Shown: one piece after another, positions 1-7,302 of the stretch | How the letters are laid out: each line of letters starts with the position of its first letter | How positions within the stretch are numbered: the first letter of the stretch is position 1 | Source of the DNA: Betaproteobacteria bacterium | Lineage (GTDB): Bacteria > Pseudomonadota > Gammaproteobacteria > Burkholderiales > SG8-39 | Assembly: GCA_019237595.1 (NCBI GenBank) | Contig: JAFAGU010000334.1 | Span: 1-10,002, forward strand | Direction of reading: 5' to 3' | DNA length: 10,002 bases | Notes under the pieces: generated by a model | The model's database searches: none | What the model saw: the letters and a program-made list of their open reading frames with translations, nothing else | What the model was told of the DNA's origin: nothing | Position numbers and translations under genes: made by a program

Positions 1-3000
1 CATCACCGGCGCCGGGCCCTTTAGCCTGCCGCAGTTTGCAAACAGCGCGGCGACGCTCGCGGCGGCCATCACGGGCGACCTCACTTATTCGACGGCAGGC
101 GCGCTCACCGTCGGTACGGTCGGCGTCACCAGCGGCGTGCAAAGCACCGACAACGGCAACATCACGCTAACCGCGAGAAGCGGGGCGCTGACCGTCAGCC
201 AGCCGGTGCTTTCCGGCGGCGCGCTCGTCGAAGGCACGCCCACGCCCGCCACGCGCGGCAATGTGTCGCTGACGTCCTTCGGCGGTACGGCGGGAAGCAC
301 GACGCTCGCCCTCAACGCCGACGTGGCGGGCAACCAGCTCCAGCTCTTTGCCGACCGGAACATCGGCCAGGCGGCGATCGCCGGTCCCGGGACGCATCCG
401 CTGCTCGAGGCGGGAAGCCTGCTCCTGGGCGCGTCCAACAATCCGGTGCTCCGCTTCAACGGCACGGCGCCGACGCCGAGCGAGCTGGTGTACAACTTCG
501 ACGGCGCCACGACGGTGAGCCAGGACCTCGTGGCGAGTCGCCTCATCCTGCGCAGCCTTTCCAGCGGCTCCTCCATCGCCTTTGCGTCCGGCCACAGCCT
601 GACGGCAACCCAGCTCCTGTTGCTGGGAGACGCGACCTTCAGCCTCGGTAACGCGGGCAACCACATCAGCACGCTCGCAGAAGCGGGCGCGTTGTTGGGC
701 GGCGGCAGCAATATCACGTACACCGATACCGGCAGCTTCGCTGTCGGATCGATCACGTCGTCTTATTCGTTCTTCGGCACCACGAACGGGATCGGCAACC
801 AGCAGGTCTTCTTCGGCTCGCCGCATCCGGCCAACGTGTCGCTCACGGCCTCCGGCACCGGCGGGACCCTCACGCTCAGCCAGCCGATCACCGCGACCGG
901 CGCCGTGGCGCTCTCAGCGCAGGCCGGCGTGTCGCAGAATTCCAGCGCGCCGATCACGGGATCCTCGCTCGCGCTTACGGGCGGCGGCACGTTCGCCCTG
1001 TCCTCCGCGGGCAACAGTGTCGGCACCCTTTCCGCTTCGCTGACGAACCTCGGGTCGTTCTCCTATGCCGACACGAACAGCCTCACCATAGGCACGGCGG
1101 GCGGCATCAGCGGCCTGACGGCTTCCGGCCCCGGCCTGGTCAGCGCGAGCGTAAGCGCGGGCAACAACCTGACGGTGAGCTCTCCCATCAGCATCAGCAC
1201 CGGCAGCACGGCTTCCCAGGCGCAGCTCGCGCTGAACGCCGTTCACGACATCACCCTCGCGAGCAACGTCACCGTCACGGGCGGCGCCGTCGATTCCAGC
1301 AACGGAGCGAGCTTCCAGGCCTACTCGAGCCGCGGCGGCGTATTCCAGACCGCGGGTGCGATCACCGTCACGGACAACGGACCGGCGACGGTCTCGACGC
1401 AGGCCCCGCACCAGGCCGTGGTGGATATCCGCGCGGCGAACGATCGCCAGACCAACGGCCAGAACATCTCGGGCTGCGGCGGTCCCTTCGACTTCATAGA
1501 CAGCGCGGGCTGCGGGCAAATCGCCGTCACGAGCGTCGCGGCGCTTTCGAATAACGGGCGTGCCGTGGTCGGGTTGCGCGGCCCCATGTCGGTGAGCCTG
1601 AGCTCGGGCGGGAGTGTTACGGCCACAAGCCCGACGGCTCCGTTCGTCAATGTCACGGCGGACATCCAGGATTCGCAGGGCAACGTGGTCTCCCAGGGCA
1701 ACGTGAGCCTCTCCGGCGGACTCACCGCGCAGCAGACCGCGGTAGCGGACCAGAACAACACGAACAAGGCGCCCGCCGGAGTCCTCGCGTCGGGCGCGAA
1801 CCTGGCCTTCGGCACCGTGGCGTCGAATAGCGGCTATGGAATCTCCTTCACCGCGGCGAACAACATCACGATGAACGGGAACGTCTCGACCACCTCGAGC
1901 GACGGCGTGAGCCTCTCGACCTCGAGCACGTTCGGGACGATCCAGACCACGGGCGCCTCGACCGTCACGGCGAAGCAGCTCGGCATCATCGGCGATCGGG
2001 ACGTCGGCATCTTCAACGTCAAGACCAATGTCCAGACCCTGCAGGTGCTCGGCGGGCGCGCCGCCACGATCGACAACAGCGCGCAGACAGGCACGCTCAC
2101 CGCAACCGTGCTCGGGCGGATCTCGCAGGCGACCACGGATCCGGCGACGAACACGTCGGTGCCCGCCACGAACAAGCCGATCGGCGCGCTCTCGCTCACG
2201 ACGGGCGGCAACCTCACGGTGTTCACGCTCAACAACTTCGCACAGGACCCTTCGACCGGCGCGGGCGGCATCTTCGATCTCGCGGGCCAGTCGGCGAGCC
2301 GTCAGCCGCTCATCCTCAAGGCCGACTCCATCACGCCGACGCCGGGCGCCTTCATTACTGCACCGTGGACCGACGTGACGCTCGTGCCATTTACCGCCGG
2401 CCGGACAATCGAAGTGCGCAATCTCCCGCCGGCGGCGCCCGATCCGGGCACTACGTACTACCTTGGCAGTGCCGCCGGGCTGCTGAACCAGTTCAACCCG
2501 CAGGCGAACCTCACGATCGGCGGGCCGGGTTATAGCGGAACCATCTTTGTCGGCAGCCAGGACTCGTTCGGCGGCTTTTCCTCGGCCGAGCAGTTCAGCC
2601 TCGGCCAGATGCAAGTCACCTTCCAGACCACGGGCCGCGTCTTCAACCGCTTCGGGACGAACCAGGACACGCCGACGAATTGGCAAAACTCGCCGTTCGT
2701 GCCGCCGCCCTGGCCGCCGTCGCCCAACATCGTCTGCACGCCAGGCAACGCCTGCATCACGCAGATCACGGGCACGAGCGGCAACGTCACCATCATCGAC
2801 AGCCTCTCGAACGGCAGTTCTTCGCGCGACGTCGTCCTTGCGGGCGCCGGAACGGGAGTCGGCGGCTCGCTTCCGCCGAGCGGCACGACGAGCGGCAGCG
2901 GCTCGAGCGGCGGCAGCGGAGGATCCGGCGGTGGCGGCGGTGGAACGGGGGGCGGCTCTTCTTCCTCGAGCGGGCCTGGCACGCCGCCCTCCGGTTCGCC

Positions 3001-4393
3001 AGGCGGCGGCGGCGATTCGGGCACGCCCTCCAGCGTGACGACGACGGTCGTCTCCACGCCCCCGGGTACGAGCAGCACGAGCACGCCGCCCTCGAGCGGA
3101 GGCGCGACCTCGAGCGGTGGAGGCTCGAGCACGCTCGCCAGCGGCGGCACCCCGGGCCCGGATGGCGGGACGTCGAGCGGACTTGCAGGCAGCGATCCCG
3201 GTAGCTCGGGCACCGGCGGCGGCACGGGAACGACGTTCGCGGGCACGGACAGCGGAACCTCGGGCGGTCCGGATACGACGTTCACCGGCGGAACGGGCGG
3301 CGCGGGCGGGCCCGATACGACACTCGCCGGCACCACGGGCACGACCGGAGGCGGGTCCGGTCTACCGGGCGACGGGACAGGAACGAGCGGCTCCGGGCTC
3401 TCCGGCGCCGGAGGCACGGGGACGACCGGTGGTGGATCCACGCTCGCCGGGAGCGGCACCGGAGGCACCGGCGGATCGGGTAGCGGGCTTTCCGGCGGTG
3501 GAACCGGAACGGGCACGGGAACCGGAACGGGACCCGGAAGCGGTGGCACCGGCGGCGACGCGGGCGGCACGCTCGCCGGCGGGCCGGGCAGTGGTACTGG
3601 GACCGCCGGAGGCACCGGCGGCAGCGGCGAAGCGGGAACTGCGGGGCTTTCGGGCGATGCCAGCGGGAGCGGCAACGTTGCAACCAGCCTCGCAGGCACC
3701 GGTTCGGCGGATTCCGGAACGCCGGGTGGAACCGGATCAGGGTCCGGCCTCGTCGCAGGCGGAGCGAGCAGCGATGCGACCGGCGTGGGGGGAGCGGGCG
3801 GAGCGGCGATCTCGGGAATCGGAGGCGAGGGCGCCGCGAGCGGCGACGCGGGCGGTGCCGCGAGCGGTCTTGCGGATGGCGGGGCTGGCGCGGGCGGCGC
3901 AGCGCGAGCCGGCACCACGCTGACGGGCGATGGATCGAACGCCGGGCAGCCCGGCTCCGGAACAGGGTCGGAAAGCGGCGGAACGGCGAGCGGCCTCGCC
4001 GGCGGAAACACCGCGGGCTCCGCGACCGTGGCAGGCGATGCAGGAACCAGCGGGAGCAATACAGGAAGCGTTGCGCAAAGCGAAGCGGGCACTACGGCCG
4101 GCGGTGCGGGGACCGGCCTTGCCGGCGGGCCGCTCGCGCTCGTCGGCGGTGCGTCCGACGATGCGCAGAGCGCCGAAATTGCGCAGTCGGCAAGAGCAGG
4201 CCGGCCGGATTCGGCCGCGGCCGGCTATTCGCTCGAGGCCCAGGATTGCGCCGCCGACGGCCAGGCGGTGCGCTCGCTCTCGCGCCGCGACAAGGGCGAA
4301 TCGCTCGCTGTCGCGCGCGGCGACGGGGTTCAGCTCAATCGCGACAGCCGGGGCTGTGCGTCGGGATCCAGGGCGAATCGTGCAAAAAATTAA
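1..4393 (+). CDS. Filamentous-haemagglutinin-like giant adhesin, C-terminal part (5' partial)
   Basis: The frame (codons from base 2) is open to the left edge, so the gene starts outside the window. The GTG at 137 is only an internal Val codon, because repeat sequence continues unbroken upstream of it. At least 1463 residues are visible. Residues 1 to about 900 are Gly/Ser/Thr/Val-rich beta-strand repeats with motifs such as GNITLT, TLTLSQPI and SLTIGT, as in the beta-helical shafts of large secreted adhesins. Residues 947-1383 are a Gly-rich low-complexity tail, and 1384-1463 a charged C-terminus. Its six cysteines fall in three near pairs (492/504, 912/918, 1416/1452). No C-terminal beta-barrel or sortase motif is visible, so secretion by a two-partner TpsB-type transporter is the best inference; neither the TPS domain nor TpsB lies in the window. 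The likely role is surface adhesion or matrix formation. The family call is fairly sure; the exact function is unknown. Confidence 0.8.
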   Translation, partial: ITGAGPFSLPQFANSAATLAAAITGDLTYSTAGALTVGTVGVTSGVQSTDNGNITLTARSGALTVSQPVLSGGALVEGTPTPATRGNVSLTSFGGTAGSTTLALNADVAGNQLQLFADRNIGQAAIAGPGTHPLLEAGSLLLGASNNPVLRFNGTAPTPSELVYNFDGATTVSQDLVASRLILRSLSSGSSIAFASGHSLTATQLLLLGDATFSLGNAGNHISTLAEAGALLGGGSNITYTDTGSFAVGSITSSYSFFGTTNGIGNQQVFFGSPHPANVSLTASGTGGTLTLSQPITATGAVALSAQAGVSQNSSAPITGSSLALTGGGTFALSSAGNSVGTLSASLTNLGSFSYADTNSLTIGTAGGISGLTASGPGLVSASVSAGNNLTVSSPISISTGSTASQAQLALNAVHDITLASNVTVTGGAVDSSNGASFQAYSSRGGVFQTAGAITVTDNGPATVSTQAPHQAVVDIRAANDRQTNGQNISGCGGPFDFIDSAGCGQIAVTSVAALSNNGRAVVGLRGPMSVSLSSGGSVTATSPTAPFVNVTADIQDSQGNVVSQGNVSLSGGLTAQQTAVADQNNTNKAPAGVLASGANLAFGTVASNSGYGISFTAANNITMNGNVSTTSSDGVSLSTSSTFGTIQTTGASTVTAKQLGIIGDRDVGIFNVKTNVQTLQVLGGRAATIDNSAQTGTLTATVLGRISQATTDPATNTSVPATNKPIGALSLTTGGNLTVFTLNNFAQDPSTGAGGIFDLAGQSASRQPLILKADSITPTPGAFITAPWTDVTLVPFTAGRTIEVRNLPPAAPDPGTTYYLGSAAGLLNQFNPQANLTIGGPGYSGTIFVGSQDSFGGFSSAEQFSLGQMQVTFQTTGRVFNRFGTNQDTPTNWQNSPFVPPPWPPSPNIVCTPGNACITQITGTSGNVTIIDSLSNGSSSRDVVLAGAGTGVGGSLPPSGTTSGSGSSGGSGGSGGGGGGTGGGSSSSSGPGTPPSGSPGGGGDSGTPSSVTTTVVSTPPGTSSTSTPPSSGGATSSGGGSSTLASGGTPGPDGGTSSGLAGSDPGSSGTGGGTGTTFAGTDSGTSGGPDTTFTGGTGGAGGPDTTLAGTTGTTGGGSGLPGDGTGTSGSGLSGAGGTGTTGGGSTLAGSGTGGTGGSGSGLSGGGTGTGTGTGTGPGSGGTGGDAGGTLAGGPGSGTGTAGGTGGSGEAGTAGLSGDASGSGNVATSLAGTGSADSGTPGGTGSGSGLVAGGASSDATGVGGAGGAAISGIGGEGAASGDAGGAASGLADGGAGAGGAARAGTTLTGDGSNAGQPGSGTGSESGGTASGLAGGNTAGSATVAGDAGTSGSNTGSVAQSEAGTTAGGAGTGLAGGPLALVGGASDDAQSAEIAQSARAGRPDSAAAGYSLEAQDCAADGQAVRSLSRRDKGESLAVARGDGVQLNRDSRGCASGSRANRAKN
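2..1140 (+). repeat. Diverged beta-strand repeats in the adhesin (three motif copies)
   Basis: Three protein-level copies of one motif can be aligned by eye. Copy 1, at about 2-124, includes FSLPQFANSAATLAA and LTYSTAGALTVGTVG. Copy 2, at about 614-757, includes TFSLGNAGNHISTLAEAG and ITYTDTGSFAVGSI. Copy 3, at about 973-1107, includes TFALSSAGNSVGTLSA and FSYADTNSLTIGTAGG. The shared pattern is roughly T-F-x-L-x-x-A-G-N-x-x-x-T-L-x-A, then Y-x-D-T-x-S-L-x-V-G. Spacing is irregular (about 210 and then 120 residues), so these are old, diverged repeats and not a recent tandem array. Similar units occur in many beta-strand-repeat adhesins and presumably form rungs of a beta-helix. Confidence 0.6.
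2840..4150 (+). repeat. Gly/Ser/Thr-rich low-complexity tail with Leu-Ala-Gly punctuation
   Basis: About 437 residues (947-1383 of the visible protein) are dominated by Gly, with Ser, Thr and Ala and some Asp and Pro at the start. From about 3127 a short element recurs, close to [S/T]-[G/T]-L-[A/S]-G: STLASGG, SGLAGSD, TTFAGTD, TTLAGTT, SGLSGAG, STLAGSG, SGLSGGG, GTLAGGP, SGLADGG, TTLTGDG, SGLAGGN and TGLAGGP. Spacing is 12-28 residues, mostly 13-20. The single bulky residue per unit stands out against Gly/Ser/Thr spacers. The tail lies between the beta-helical shaft and a short charged C-terminus, so a flexible or polyglycine-type stalk is possible, but that is inference. The Gly-rich coding creates long Pro- or Arg-rich open frames in other frames, which are not genes. 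Confidence 0.8.
3500..3529 (+). repeat. Imperfect hexanucleotide tandem repeat encoding (Gly-Thr)5
   Basis: Five consecutive 6-base units of the form GGN-ACN encode Gly-Thr five times inside the Gly-rich tail. Units differ only in third codon positions (GGA/GGC, ACC/ACG). The unit length is a multiple of three, so slippage here would change tail length and keep the reading frame. Confidence 0.6.
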
Positions 4394-4454
4394 AGGCGGC
4401 GCGAAATCGGGAATTTCATCGCCAGCCGGCACCCGGCGAGGCAGTGTCCGCCTA

Positions 4455-4460
4455 TATAAT
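4455..4460 (+). promoter_or_regulatory. Candidate -10 element (TATAAT) upstream of the pilin gene
   Basis: This is a perfect sigma-70-type -10 hexamer in an otherwise GC-rich 175-bp gap between the adhesin gene and the pilin gene. No -35 hexamer resembling TTGACA lies 16-19 bases upstream (the bases there are GC-rich, around CCCGGC), and there is no extended TGn motif. Initiation near 4467 would give a leader of about 100 bases before the pilin ATG. Use as a promoter is inferred; if used, it may depend on an activator. The CGATCG palindrome directly after it (4461-4466) may be chance. Confidence 0.45.
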
Positions 4461-4556
4461 CGATCGCACAAAAACAGCCAGCAACCCGCTTTGCGCACGC
4501 ACGGCGCACAAGGCGCGGAACACAGCACCACGACGCCGTGCCGAAGGCTTTAACGC

Positions 4557-4562
4557 AGGGGG
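4557..4562 (+). promoter_or_regulatory. Strong ribosome binding site for the Flp pilin
   Basis: AGGGGG lies six bases before the ATG at 4569. It is the clearest Shine-Dalgarno sequence in the cluster, fits a highly expressed major pilin, and fixes the start codon. Confidence 0.75.
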
Positions 4563-4568
4563 TTCTCG

Positions 4569-4841
4569 ATGTCCAAGTCCATTCGTTCCAGCGTCCGCGC
4601 GCAGCTCGGCCAGGGCATGACGGAGTACATCATCATCGTGGCGCTCATCGCCATTGCCGCGATCGGCGTGTATTCGTTCTTCGGCCAGAGCATCCGCGGA
4701 CAGACCGCGGGCATGGCGCAGGAAATGGCCGGCGGCAAGGCGCAGGAGGGCCAGAACATCGCCAAGACCGCGGCCGACAGCGCCAAGACCTCTGCCGCTG
4801 CGTCGAAGTCGCTCGGCACGTACGGCAACGAGCAGAAGTAA
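4569..4841 (+). CDS. flp: Flp-family type IVb major pilin precursor
   Basis: This 90-residue prepilin is the expected fibre subunit of the Tad pilus. Its class III signal has a basic leader (MSKSIRSSVRAQLG), a cleavage site after Gly14, and then QGMTEYIIIVALIAIAAIGV. This matches the Flp rule G|XXXXEY, with Glu19 at mature +5 and Tyr20 at +6. The hydrophobic helix spans about 21-38. The rest is an Ala/Lys/Gln-rich amphipathic tail with no cysteine. The mature length of about 76 residues is within the normal Flp range. An inner-membrane prepilin peptidase (TadV/CpaA type, not in the window) should cleave it before assembly. The start is set by AGGGGG six bases upstream. It heads the cluster, 38 bases before the next gene, as is common for Tad loci. 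Identification is firm. Confidence 0.93.
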   Translation: MSKSIRSSVRAQLGQGMTEYIIIVALIAIAAIGVYSFFGQSIRGQTAGMAQEMAGGKAQEGQNIAKTAADSAKTSAAASKSLGTYGNEQK

Positions 4842-4871
4842 GACGCGCTAGCCGGCGGCGCAGGGGCCCCC

Positions 4872-4877
4872 GGAAAG
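4872..4877 (+). promoter_or_regulatory. Possible ribosome binding site, TadG-like gene
   Basis: GGAAAG ends only two bases before the ATG at 4880, closer than ideal. It is the best purine run upstream, and no in-frame alternative start lies in the next 50 bases before the conserved RGQ motif, so the start is accepted on position more than on RBS strength. Confidence 0.4.
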
Positions 4878-4879
4878 CA

Positions 4880-6484
4880 ATGCAAGGGCGGGGGAGGGCC
4901 GTTCCGGCCGGGCGCCAGCGCGGTCAGGCGCTGGTGTTCATCAGCGTCACCACGATCGTGGTGCTGCTGGCCATGCTCGTGATGTTCAGCACCGGCCAGC
5001 TCGCGACGCATCGCATGAAGCTGCAGAACACCGCGGACGCGGTGAGCTACAGCAGCGCGCTCGTGCAGGCGCGCGACCTGAACTTCACCGCCTACATGAA
5101 CCGGGCGATGATCGCCAACCAGGTGGCGGTAGCGCAGATCACCAGCATGACGGGGTGGGCGCGCGGCCTGCAGGACACCTACAACGGCGATTTCTACAGC
5201 ATCGCGCAGACGCTCGCCGACCTCTCCGCCTGGTCGGCGATGTGGAACGTGCCCGTGAACAGCGTCTTCAAGCCGTTCAGCAACACGCTGAAGAGCGCGC
5301 TCGACGTCGGCGGGAAGGCGATGGTGGTCGTGCTCGACTTCCTGATCGATGCCCTGCGTGGCGCCGCACGCGTCTATCACCTCGGCATGCTGGTGACGAT
5401 CCCGGAGACGATCGACAACGTGATCTCCGCGAACGACGCCGACGCGTCGCTTTCGGTGCTCGGCTGGGCCGGCACGGCGTTCAACACCGTGCAGCACCTG
5501 CAGTTCGCCAAGGAGTTCGATCCGGCGGCGAACCAGGACGGAGACCTCCGCAACGCGAACGTGGTCTCGGCGTCGATGGACCTCTTCACGAAGAATCGCA
5601 CGCTGCCCATCGCGACATGGCTCCCGACGCCGCTGCTCATCGACCCGACGCGGCCCTTTACGCCCGGCGTCGGACCGCTCGTGATGTTCTACTTCCACTC
5701 GGGCGGCTCGTCCCTCAAGGCCTCGAGCGGCAACTCGACGAAGAACCTGCAGGCCTACGGAGCCGCGGACGCGAGCGGCCTCTTCGTCATCTTCGACATC
5801 ACGATTTCCATCCTCGGCATTCCGATCCCCATCATCTTCCCGCTGCCGCCGCTTCCCGCCGGCGCGGGCTTCGCGTGGGCGGGCAACAGCGGCTGGAGCT
5901 CCGACATGTACACGACGCCGGAGACGCAGTACGTGAAGCATCGCGACGCGGCGAACGACGGCGGCGATTCGGCCGCCGCCGTGGAGTACGGCGGGGCGTA
6001 CTTCAACCCGATGACGGCGATCACGTACTGGATCAAGGCGAGCGAGGGGCAGGGCAGCGGCAACAACCTCGATACGAACGCGGGGCTGCGCAAATACCAG
6101 GATCTCAAGGACAACGCGAACGGCAGCACGAGCAACCAGGCCGCCGATTCGGGCAGCAGCAACAACCAGAACCTGACGGCGCCGGCGATCTTCATCGAAG
6201 TCGAGCGGCCCTCGAACACCATCGCCACTTCGAGCTCCCCCACCTTCCAGGTCGGCGGCGGCTCCGGGGGGCAGCTCGACCTTCCGGACGGCACGCAGGG
6301 CGCGAAGATCCGCGCCATGTCGAAGGGCGAGGCCTATTTCTCGCGGCCCAAGGATCTTTTCGGCCGCAGCGACAACAAGACCGAGTACGGCAGCCTCTAC
6401 AGCCCTTACTGGCAGGCGCACATCGTCGCGAACTCGCTCGCCGAGCAGGTCGCCTCGTTCATCGGCGATTCGGTGCTGCCGTGA
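4880..6484 (+). CDS. TadG-like Flp pilus-assembly protein
   Basis: This 534-residue protein is anchored by one N-terminal helix. The leader ends RQRG at residues 12-15, followed by QALVFISVTTIVVLLAMLVM (16-35). Next comes the TadG-type segment HRMKLQNTADAVSYSSAL, a variant of the family pattern in which a klQnaaDaaAlaaA motif follows the membrane helix. Unlike its pilin neighbours it has no Glu at +5 (Phe20), so processing by the prepilin peptidase is uncertain. Two internal hydrophobic stretches (about 152-165 and 298-322, the latter Ile/Pro-rich) may be buried or membrane-associated. The C-terminal part carries AYFSRP (485-490) and YSPYWQAHI (507-515), which I recall as typical of this family in proteobacteria. 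It probably acts in the periplasm as a minor component of the Tad apparatus. The open frame extends upstream to 4538, but that part overlaps flp and lacks pilin features. Its last codon overlaps the next start. The family is confident; the mechanism is unknown. Confidence 0.82.
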   Translation: MQGRGRAVPAGRQRGQALVFISVTTIVVLLAMLVMFSTGQLATHRMKLQNTADAVSYSSALVQARDLNFTAYMNRAMIANQVAVAQITSMTGWARGLQDTYNGDFYSIAQTLADLSAWSAMWNVPVNSVFKPFSNTLKSALDVGGKAMVVVLDFLIDALRGAARVYHLGMLVTIPETIDNVISANDADASLSVLGWAGTAFNTVQHLQFAKEFDPAANQDGDLRNANVVSASMDLFTKNRTLPIATWLPTPLLIDPTRPFTPGVGPLVMFYFHSGGSSLKASSGNSTKNLQAYGAADASGLFVIFDITISILGIPIPIIFPLPPLPAGAGFAWAGNSGWSSDMYTTPETQYVKHRDAANDGGDSAAAVEYGGAYFNPMTAITYWIKASEGQGSGNNLDTNAGLRKYQDLKDNANGSTSNQAADSGSSNNQNLTAPAIFIEVERPSNTIATSSSPTFQVGGGSGGQLDLPDGTQGAKIRAMSKGEAYFSRPKDLFGRSDNKTEYGSLYSPYWQAHIVANSLAEQVASFIGDSVLP

Positions 6485-7302
6485 GCCGCCGCTCGCGCTG
6501 CCGCGGCCAGGCCATGACCGAATTCGTGCTCGGCAGCGTGCTCTTCGCCATCCCCGTGTTCCTGCTCATTCCGATCATCGGGAAGTACATCGACATGCGC
6601 CAGACCGCGGTGCAGGCGGCGCGCTACGTCGCGTGGGAGCGCACGGTCTGGTACGGCGGCTCGGCGGCGAGCGTGTCGTGGCCGGCGAACAGCAAGGACG
6701 ACGGGAGCATCCAGAACGAGGTGCGCCAGCGGCTCTTCTCCGACAGCACGGGAATCGGCGCCAGCGACTCCGGCGCCGGCGACTGGGGCGGGGGAGGGCT
6801 GCGCAATTCCTGGTACAACCGCGACGGCTCGGCGATGCTCGCGAGCTACGACAGCGTGGGACAGTCGGTCGCGAACGACAAGACGCCGAACACCGCTACG
6901 ACGGTTCTCAACCTCATCGTCACCGTGACCAATGCGATCGGCAGTTTCACGCTGGAAACGAAAGGGTTCTACACGGGGGCCGTGTCGGTCGGGATCAGCA
7001 CGGAGCCGGTCAACTTTTCGCTGTCCTACGACGGCACGGTGGCCTACGATCCGGGGCCGCTCACGCTGAGCGAGAGCAACACGCTGCTCGCCAACGGCTG
7101 GAGCGCGAACGGCGCCTCGCACGTCAAGTCCCAGACGCAAGGCCTCACTCCGACCTCGGTGTTCGCGACCGATCCGGTCAAGACGATCTTCGACATCGTG
7201 AAGGGCGCGATGGCGGCGGCCTCCACCCAGGAGCTCTGGAACCTCGAGCTCGGCAAGATCGAGCCGGACGTCGTGCCGCCCGACCGGCTGACCGGCCCAT
7301 GA
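6481..7302 (+). CDS. TadE-like minor pilin / pseudopilin
   Basis: This 273-residue protein has a short basic leader (MSRRSRCRG) and a prepilin-like site G9|QAMTEFVLG with Glu14 at +5 and Phe in place of Tyr at +6. A hydrophobic helix (about 15-32) is followed by DMRQTAVQAARYVAWERTVW, the TadE signature region. The remaining 220 residues form a polar Ser/Gly/Thr-rich periplasmic domain with no cysteine after the leader. The later segment LLANGWSANGASHVKSQTQG also recurs, as I recall, in related proteins next to TadG-like genes. The protein is probably processed by the prepilin peptidase and joins the Tad pilus or its base. The start is GTG at 6481, overlapping the preceding stop (GTGA), which implies translational coupling; a later start would lose the leader. 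The end overlaps the next ATG (ATGA). It could equally be labelled TadF, since the TadE/TadF split cannot be settled by eye. Confidence 0.8.
   Translation: MSRRSRCRGQAMTEFVLGSVLFAIPVFLLIPIIGKYIDMRQTAVQAARYVAWERTVWYGGSAASVSWPANSKDDGSIQNEVRQRLFSDSTGIGASDSGAGDWGGGGLRNSWYNRDGSAMLASYDSVGQSVANDKTPNTATTVLNLIVTVTNAIGSFTLETKGFYTGAVSVGISTEPVNFSLSYDGTVAYDPGPLTLSESNTLLANGWSANGASHVKSQTQGLTPTSVFATDPVKTIFDIVKGAMAAASTQELWNLELGKIEPDVVPPDRLTGP

Noticed and set aside
137..139. GTG as the start of the adhesin gene
   Set aside because: The same frame is open to the left edge and encodes matching repeat motifs upstream of it, so it is an internal codon.
914..2686. 590-residue open frame on the - strand inside the adhesin gene
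   Set aside because: Arg/Ala/Asp-rich shadow of a GC-rich repeat gene, with no recognisable domain; the + strand frame has coherent beta-repeat motifs throughout.
2530..4092. 520-residue Pro-rich open frame on the - strand
   Set aside because: Complement of the Gly-rich tail: Gly codons read backwards as Pro. It has no independent gene features.
2840..4150. RTX calcium-binding nonapeptides in the Gly-rich tail
   Set aside because: No run of GGxGxDxUx units; Asp is scattered and the recurring element is Leu-Ala-Gly, not the RTX pattern.
4425..4437. Hairpin (GCCGG-CAC-CCGGC) downstream of the adhesin stop as an intrinsic terminator
   Set aside because: The stem is only five pairs and no T-run follows; not enough to call a terminator.
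4428..4442. Sigma-54 promoter (GG-N10-GC) before flp
   Set aside because: The GG and GC dinucleotides are not at the required spacing and the rest of the -24/-12 pattern does not match.
4842..4879. GGGGCCCC palindrome between flp and the TadG-like gene as an attenuator
   Set aside because: The stem has no loop in the minimal form and no T-run; partial termination after flp is plausible but not shown by the sequence.
4550..6421. 623-residue open frame on the - strand opposite flp and the TadG-like gene
   Set aside because: Low-complexity Arg/Val/Glu composition; it covers two well-supported + strand genes with prepilin and TadG motifs.
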